Of a DNA stretch of 64,000 nucleotides, positions 29,401-38,400 are shown piece after piece. The stretch is from positions 144,222 through 208,221 of the forward strand of contig JACTAT010000111.1 in NCBI GenBank assembly GCA_014526335.1. The letters run 5' to 3'. The notes under the pieces were generated by a model that saw nothing but the letters and a program-made list of their open reading frames with translations, searched no databases and had not been told where the DNA came from. Numbering within the stretch: the stretch's first letter is position 1; each line of letters starts with the position of its first letter. Origin of the DNA: Chrysaora quinquecirrha. Lineage: Eukaryota > Cnidaria > Scyphozoa > Semaeostomeae > Pelagiidae. The position numbers and the translations under genes are program-made.

Positions 29401-32400
29401 TCATAAGTTGACCCCCTGAAACATTGGAGATAGAGCTCAAGTTGACTTGAGACCCTAATACCATGAGACTCTGGTGCCTACTGCTTCATTCCATGCAAAA
29501 ACGGAATGCATTTGTGAAGAACTTGATTTTTTATCGATTATTCATCGATTTTTATATTGACTGGGGTCATAAGTTGACCCCTGAAACATTGGAGATAGAG
29601 CTCAAGTCGACTTGAGACCCTAATACCATGAGACTCTGGTGCCTACTGCTTCATTTCATGCAAAAACGGAATGCATTTTTGAAGAACCTGATTTTTTATC
29701 GATTATTCGTCGATTTTTATATTGACTGGGGTCATAAGTTGACCCCTGAAACATTGGAGATAGAGCTCAAGTTGACTTGAGACCCTAATACCATGAGACT
29801 CTGGTGCCTACTGCTTCATTCCATGCAAAAACGGAATGCATTTGTGAAGAACTTGATTTTTATCGATTATTCGTCGATTTTTATATTGACTGGGGTCATA
29901 AGTTGACCCCTGAAACATTGGAGATAGAACTCAAGTTGACTTGAGACCCTAATACCATGAGACTCTGGTGCCTACTGCTTCATTCCATGCAAAAACGGAA
30001 TGCATTTGTGAAGAACTTGATTTTTATCGATTATTCGTCGATTTTTATATTGACTGGGGTCATAAGTTGACCCCTGAAACATTGGAGATAGAGCTCAAGT
30101 TGACTTGAGACCCTAATACCATGAGACTCTGGTGCCTACTGCTTCATTTCATGCAAAAACGGAATGCATTTGTGAAGAACCTGATTTTTATCGATTATTC
30201 ATCGATTTTTATATTGACTGGGAGTCATAAGTTGACCCCCTGAAACATTGGAGATAGAGCTCAAGTTGACTTGAGACCCTAATACCATGAGACTCTGGTG
30301 CCTACTGCTTCATTTCATGCAAAAACGGAATGCATTTTTGAAGAACCTGATTTTTTATCGATTATTCGTCGATTTTTTATATTGACTGGGGGTCATAAGT
30401 TGACCCCCTGAAACATTGGAGATAGAACTCAAGTCGACTTGAGACCCTAATACCATGAGACTCTGGTGCCTACTGCTTCATTTCATGCAAAAACGGAATG
30501 CATTTGTGAAGAACTTGATTTTTATCGATTATTCATCGATTTTTATATTGACTGGGGGTCATAAGTTGACCCCCTGAAACATTGGAGATAGAGCTCAAGT
30601 TGACTTGAGACCCTAATACCATGAGACTCTGGTGCCTACTGCTTCATTCCATGCAAAAACGGAATGCATTTGTGAAGAACTCGATTTTTTATCGATTATT
30701 CGTCGATTTTTTATATTGACTGGGGGTCATAAGTTGACCCCCTGAAACATTGGAGATAGAACTCAAGTCGACTTGAGACCCTAATACCATGAGACTCTGG
30801 TGCCTACTGCTTCATTTCATGCAAAAACGGAATGCATTTGTGAAGAACCTGATTTTTTATCGATTATTCATCGATTTTTTTTATTGACTGGGAGTCACAA
30901 GTTGACCCCCTGAAACATTGGAGATAGAGCTCAATTTGACTTGAGACCCTAATACCATGAGACTCTAGTGCCTACTGCTTCATTTCATGCAAAAACGGAA
31001 TGCATTTTTGAAGAACCTGATTTTTTATCGATTATTCGTCGATTTTTTTTATTGACTGGGAGTCACAAGTTGACCCCCTGAAACATTGGAGATAGAGCTC
31101 GAGTCGACTTGAGACCCTAATACCATGAGACTCTAGTGCCTACTGCTTCATTTCATGCAAAAAAGGAATGCATTTGTGAAGAACTTGATTTTTTATCGAT
31201 TATTCGTCGATTTTTTTTATTGACTGGGAGTCATATGTTGACCCCCTGAAAAATTGGAGATAGAGCTCGAGTCGACTTGAGACCCTAATACCATGAGACT
31301 CTAGTGCCTACTGCTTCATTTCATGCAAAAACGGAATGCATTTTTGAAGAACTTGATTTTTTATCGATTATTCGTCGATTTTTTATATTGACTGGGGGTC
31401 ATAAGTTGACCCCCTGAAACATTGGAGATAGAACTCAAGTCGACTTGAGACCCTAATACCATGAGACTCTGGTGCCTACTGCTTCATTTTATGCAAAAAC
31501 GGAATGCATTTGTGAAGAACTCGATTTTTTATCGATTATTCATCGATTTTTATATTGACTGGGGTCATAAGTTGACCCCCTGAAACATTGGAGATAGAGC
31601 TCAAGTTGACTTGAGACCCTAATACCATGAGACTCTGGTGCCTACTGCTTCATTTCATGCAAAAACGGAATGCATTTTTGAAGAACCTGATTTTTTATCG
31701 ATTATTCATCGATTTTTTTTATTGACTGGGAGTCACAAGTTGACCCCCTGAAACATTGGAGATAGAGCTCAAGTCGACTTGAGACCCTAATACCATGAGA
31801 CTCTAGTGCCTAGTGCTTCATTTCATGCAAAAATGGAATGCATTTTTGAAGAACCTGATTTTTTATCGATTATTCATCGATTTTTTATATTGACTGGGGG
31901 TCATAAGTTGACCCCCTGAAACATTGGAGATAGAACTCAAGTCGACTTGAGACCCTAATACCATGAGACTCTGGTGCCTACTGCTTCATTTCATGCAAAA
32001 ACGGAATGCATTTGTGAAGAACTTGATTTTTTATCGATTATTCGTCGATTTTTTATATTGACTGGGGGTCATAAGTTGACCCCCTGAAACATTGGAGATA
32101 GAGCTCAAGTTGACTTGAGACCCTAATACCATGAGACTCTGGTGCCTACTGCTTCATTCCATGCAAAAACGGAATGCATTTGTGAAGAACTTGATTTTTT
32201 ATCGATTATTCGTCGATTTTTTATATTGACTGGGGGTCATAAGTTGACCCCCTGAAACATTGGAGATAGAGCTCAAGTTGACTTGAGACCCTAATACCAT
32301 GAGACTCTGGTGCCTACTGCTTCATTTCATGCAAAAACGGAATGCATTTTTGAAGAACCTGATTTTTTATCGATTATTCATCGATTTTTTTTATTGACTG

Positions 32401-35400
32401 GGAGTCACAAGTTGACCCCCTGAAACATTGGAGATAGAGCTCAAGTCGACTTGAGACCCTAATACCATGAGACTCTAGTGCCTAGTGCTTCATTTCATGC
32501 AAAAATGGAATGCATTTTTGAAGAACCTGATTTTTTATCGATTATTCGTCGATTTTTTATATTGACTGGGGGTCATAAGTTGACCCCCTGAAACATTGGA
32601 GATAGAACTCAAGTCGACTTGAGACCCTAATACCATGAGACTCTGGTGCCTACTGCTTCATTTCATGCAAAACGGAATGCATTTGTGAAGAACTTGATTT
32701 TTTATCGATTATTCGTCGATTTTTTATATTGACTGGGGGTCATAAGTTGACCCCCTGAAACATTGGAGATAGAGCTCAAGTTGACTTGAGACCCTAATAC
32801 CATGAGACTCTGGTGCCTACTGCTTCATTCCATGCAAAAACGGAATGCATTTGTGAAGAACTTGATTTTTTATCGATTATTCGTCGATTTTTATATTGAC
32901 TGGGGTCATAAGTTGACCCCCTCAAACATTGGAGATAGAGCTCAAGTTGACTTGAGACCCTAATACCATGAGACTCTGGTGCCTACTGCTTCATTCCATG
33001 CAAAAACGGAATGCATTTGTGAAGAACTTGATTTTTTATCGATTATTCGTCGATTTTTTATATTGACTGGGGGTCATAAGTTGACCCCCTGAAACATTGG
33101 AGATAGAACTAAAGTTGACTTGAGACCCTAATACCATGAGACTCTGGTGCCTACTGCTTCATTTTATGCAAAAACGGAATGCATTTGTGAAGAACTCGAT
33201 TTTTTATCGATTATTCGTCGATTTTTTATATTGACTGAAGCAAGTTTTTTTCTTCAAGAGTCAGTATAAAATATGCCGCGCGATTATTTCTTCAAATTCG
33301 CGTGTAATTGTTCATAAACAATGGAGAACAATTGGACAGCTTGATTTCCGGTTCGTGGAAGCCGCGCGTGTCAAACTTGAAATCACAGTGAAGAAAAGTA
33401 CAGTATAAAAATATGCTTATATTTTCAAAATAACAATCTAAACTTCAAGAAAAGAGTCAAGGTAGGAAACAACTATAAACATTATTGTCTATTTGCTACC
33501 TTAGCAAGCTGGGAGTGGCGCTGTCAGTCCAGGAAGGTACTTCTGTCTTCGTAGCTGTGACTGGCCTAGGCAGACAGTTGATATCTGAAGCGCAAGCTTT
33601 CAAATATTATTCTTTTGCTTCTAAATGCCCAAAATATGATACAACTGATTGTTTTTTTGATTATTTCCAGCTCAAAAACCTCCCAGAACAGCCCAGACAC
33701 GATATACACTTTTTCGGTCGAATGTCTGAAAAACATTCGCGAATGTCTGCAAAACATTCGTCGAATATCCAACGGACAATCACGAGCCAACAGCTGCAAA
33801 TGAAAGCGCAAAAAAAAGGCATCGTGGAATTCCCGAAGCAATATTTTTGGTAATATCAATTTCTGGCATGGTAATTTTCAAAACGCAAAAAACAACGGCA
33901 TGAACTGATATTGTTTTTTGCTGCTCTTTGTTTCAAAGGTTTTTTTCCATCCAATCCATCCGATTAACTTTCAAATTGAATGTGATAGTGATAAGGCGGG
34001 TTCTCCGTCACATGTGCACAATTTCAGGGAAAACAATAGAAAATCATGTGAAGAACAATAGCCCTTGGTGCAAGTTGTGCACTGTTTCAGTTCGGCCTCA
34101 TCTCAAGAGTATCCATGGTGTGGCTGGGGCTCTAGGAAGGGGGCTCTAAACAATAGAAAACAATAGCCCCCATTGTTTTGAAAACAATAGTCTTCAGTGC
34201 CTGGTGTGCAAAGTTTCCAGTCTGGATCATCATCAAGGCTGTGGGGTTAAAGAAGTTTGCTGAAAGATGCTTAAACACTTGTTCACAAATTTGTTGAGGT
34301 GATGAAGGCCAGTGAGTCTTTGATAAACAAAGGTTGCCCCATCTGAGAGGCCTAATGTCATGCGTACTACCAAAATTAAATCAAATCTATTGTTAGAAAG
34401 CATAACAAAGCAGACAAATCGTTCTTTTCTGCTCTGCATTTGAAGCAAAAGAGTTTAAAACAAAATGTTCCTCTCTTTTATTTGAAACAAAATATCAATT
34501 TAACATCAATGATAACAATTTAATACTCCTTATCTTTCAGGATGATGTTGATAGTTACATTCAGAAAGAAGGTACTAATGCTGAATCTGTCATAGGAAAA
34601 CTGGATGAGCAATATAAAAAATACAAGTTTATGGAAGAAAATCTTGTACAAAAGAGAATCAGGTAAAATGAAATTTGCAGTGTGTACTTTCCCTAACTCT
34701 GTGGCTGTGGCGTAATGCCAGGGGAGGACTCTAACTATTTTGTGTACTTGGAATGCGCCAACCAAAAGGGTATGGTTTTTCATGATTTTGGTGTAAACTT
34801 GGGTCTAAATTTTCCTGAAAATTGATATAAAGGTACAAATAATGGTATTGATTTCTCGAGAATCAGTATACACACATTTTTTTTTATAAGGAAGTGCTTT
34901 ATAAGGAAAGTAGTACTCGGATAGGCAAAAGATTAAGGAATTTCAGTACTCAAATTTGGCTGTCAGTTAAGGAATTTTCAGTACTGGGCCTGACCTGAAC
35001 TTCCTTATAAAAAAATGCGTGTAAACTCTCCAAACAGCAGTCATTTGATTTTGCTTTTCCTGGTAAAAACTTGATTCGAACTGAGACATTAGTATAGTAT
35101 AGTATAGTACGTTCGTAAGTTTTGGTGTTCATTTTTGAGGTTTTAGTATAACTTTGCGCATACATTTTCAGAAATCTGGTATGAATATGGGTTGGGTTTT
35201 CACTTCCTGGGCAGCACATCCCTATCCTTAACTAAGCTGAGTACCCCCTAGGGTGTTGTGGAAAAGGAGTTTCTCTAGAAAATCATTTATGATAGGATTT
35301 AATGAACAGCAAAGTGACTTTTCTCATCATTATTCTCCAGGCTCAAGAATCAGATTCCTGAAATTCGATGCACTCTGGATGCTATAAATTACCTGGAAAC

Positions 35401-38400
35401 AAAAAAGGTATTGGATGTTTATTATACTATTATTCACAAAACAAATATAAATGTTTGACTATTGGCCAGGGCATTATGCTTGTTAAACAATGTTTTGTGG
35501 TGAGGCCAGACAGTCAAACATTGTCAAACAGCAAATTTCAAAAGTTTGACAAACTGTGTATGATCTTTGTCTAGTGCATTATGCTGGTCAAGCAATGTTT
35601 TGTGATGAGGCCAGACAGTCAAACATTGTCAAACAGCAAATTTCAAATAGTTGACAAACTGTGTATGATCTTTGTCTAGTGCATTATGCTGGTCAAGCAA
35701 TGTTTTGTGATGAGGCCAGACAGTCAAACATTGTCAAACAGCAAATTTCAAATAGTTGACAAACTGTGTATGATCTTTGTCTAGTGCATTATGCTGGTCA
35801 AGCAATGTTTTGTGATGAGGCCAGACAGTCAAACATTGTCAAACAGCAAATTTCAAATAGTTGACAAACTGTGTATGATCTTTGTCTAGTGCATTATGCT
35901 GGTCAAGCAATGTTTTGTGATGAGGCCAGACAGTCAAACATTGTCGAACAGCATGTTTCAAATGTTTGACAAACAATGTTTGATATCTGTCTAGAGCGTT
36001 ATGCTTGTCAATCAATGTTTTGTTATGAAGCCAAATGATGGCCAAGCATTATTTTGACAAGCAAACTTCCAATGTTTGGCAAACATTATTTGATTGTTTT
36101 GCTGTGGAATTATGCTTGTCAAGCAATGTTTTGTGGTGAGGCCAATCAGTCAAACATTGTGAAACAGCAAATTTCAAATGTTTGGCAAACATTATTTGAT
36201 CATTTGACTGGGCGTTATGCTTGTCAAGCAATGTTTTGAGCAAATTTCAAATGTTTGAAAAACAATGTTTGATCTTTTGTCCAGAGTGTTATGCTTGTTG
36301 TGCAATGATTTGTGACACGGCCAAGAGGTCAAACATTGTCTCTGATAAGCAAATTTCAAATGTTTTTTTAGCAAGCAATATTTGATTGTATGGCAGTGGC
36401 GTTGTGCTTGTCAAGCAATGTTTTGAGCTGATTTCAAATGTTTGACAAACAATGTTTGATCTTTTGTCCAGAGTGTTATGCTTGTTGTGCAATGATTTGT
36501 GACACGGCCAAGAGGTCAAACATTGTCTCTGATAAGCAAATTTCAAATGTTTTTCTAACAAGCAATATTTGATTGTTTGGCCAGGGAATTTTGCTTGTCA
36601 AGCAATGTTTTGTGTCCAAACAGTCAAACGTTGTGTTTGACAAGCAAACTTCCAATGTTTGACAAACAATGTTTGTTCATCTAGCCATGGTCCCACACCC
36701 TAAAGCTAACCCTTGTTGCAAGCATAACCATAACCTTAACCCAAAAAACTAATACATCCCTAAACCCTAACCCTATCCCTAACCCTAAGCATAACCCTAA
36801 TCCTAACTACCCCTATTCACCTTCATCTTTATATTGAGTTCATATGTTTTTGTATATTTGAATATGTTTTCACACTTTACCCTTTTCTGTGGCGTCTAGA
36901 GCAAAATTGGCAATAATTTTCGTTGTTTGTTTTTAGGAAAAAGACGAAATCGTAAACACTCAGTTTCTTCTATCTGATCAACTTTACGTAAACGCTGAAG
37001 TTCCACCTACAAAAACAGTTTGTCTGTGGTTAGGGGTGAGTTATTTGGGTATTGAAGTCTGTCCATAACGTTTTGGCGTAATTTAAATTCTTTTCATTTC
37101 TCTTAATTCTATATCTTTTGGTAATACACAACAGCCTGGTACATACATTGGCCTTTTTGTCTTATACTGTGGTGGAGACAAATGCGGAATTCAATCGCGC
37201 GGAAAATAGATTGTGCGGATTTCGCGGGTTTTGCGCTTTGGTCCTGGCCCTTGAGAACAGCGTTTATCACCTGACCTAGAGCAACAATGCTGTAACGAAT
37301 AAGGTATATAATAAAGATGCTTACAAGCAAGGCCCTTGCCGACTTGCCAAACGATCTAACATTGTTAGTTCAACATTTGAAATTTGCTTATCGTCGTCGT
37401 CGTCAGGTGCCTTCTGCTCTCAACAGGTTGGTTGTCATGGATGCCCATTTCTCCCTATACTGTGCCTTCCTTGTGGCTTCGGCATAGTTCATTCCAATCC
37501 ATTCTTTGATGTTACTGGACCACGTTTATCTTGGCCTGCCTCTTCTTCTTTTCCAATTGAACTTCCCTTCAAGGAGAAGCCTTTGAATCCCGTCTCCTCT
37601 AATCAGGTGTCCAAAATAAACACATATTCTCTGCTTAATTGTTCTCGTCAGTGACCTTCTTGTATTCATCTTGTGTAATACATAATCATTTGTTTTATGT
37701 TTTGTGTATGGTATTTTAGGATTCTCCTATATATCCACATTTCAAATGCCTCAATTTTTCCAATCATTGCTCTTGTTAATGTCCATGTTTCTGCACCATA
37801 CAGTAAAATTGACCAATTACAAAATTTAACTAACCGCTTCTTTGTCTCAACTTATCAATATTGCTTATCAAGCATTATTTGATCGTTTGTCCATGTCACA
37901 AAACATTGCTGGAGAAGCAACAAAGAGCAAAATTCTTGCACAATGTTTTTGAAAAAGTTCAAAAACGTTTTCAGCTCAATGCTAGCAAAGTTTGACAACT
38001 GATGCTTTGTGACATGGCTAAAAAGTAAAGAAAGTTGGTTGACAAGCAACTTGTGAACATTTAACAAACGGTGTCTGATCAGTTTGCCAGGGCCTAAGGA
38101 ACGAAATGAACACGGCAACGGATATGGTATGAAATTAAGGTACTAGTAAATGAAGTATGGAGTGAGGGTGGTAATAAATAAGGTATTGAATTAAGATGCT
38201 AACGAACACAGTATGAATAGGATGAATAATGCACAAAAATACGAAATAAACAGAAAAAAAAATCACAAACAATCTCAACGACTCGAAGAATCAAATTTAA
38301 GCATTATTTCGTTGAATTTAACAAAAGCGGACGAAAATAATGTCTCCAAAAACTCATAAAGCCAAGTGAAAGCCAGAAAGAAGCAGGCTAATTCATCGGT

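Larger units (their letters stand above)
14533..33788 (-). mobile_element. 19.3-kb Mutator-like DNA transposon with polyprotein gene
   Basis: Both ends begin GGCTCGTGATTGTCCG in inverted orientation and are flanked by AACAGCTGC duplications. Terminal inverted repeats run 14533-17376 and 28752-33788; they differ in length because each holds a 168-bp satellite array of different copy number. The unique core (17377-28751) holds one minus-strand gene reading from near the right repeat to the inner edge of the left one. The transposase has a D...D...C-x2-H...E arrangement as in the Mutator superfamily, matching the 9-bp duplication. The near identity of the outer repeats, the intact duplication and mostly open frames suggest recent insertion. 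The visible defect is one frame break near 19.73 kb. I do not recognise a named family with this domain set. Confidence 0.93.

Noticed and set aside
14533..33788. Assignment to the KDZ (Kyakuja-Dileera-Zisupton) group because of the Ulp1 domain
   Set aside because: The core reads YIDATGS with a C-x2-H, and the target duplication is 9 bp; both fit Mutator-like elements better. The Ulp1 domain alone is not diagnostic.
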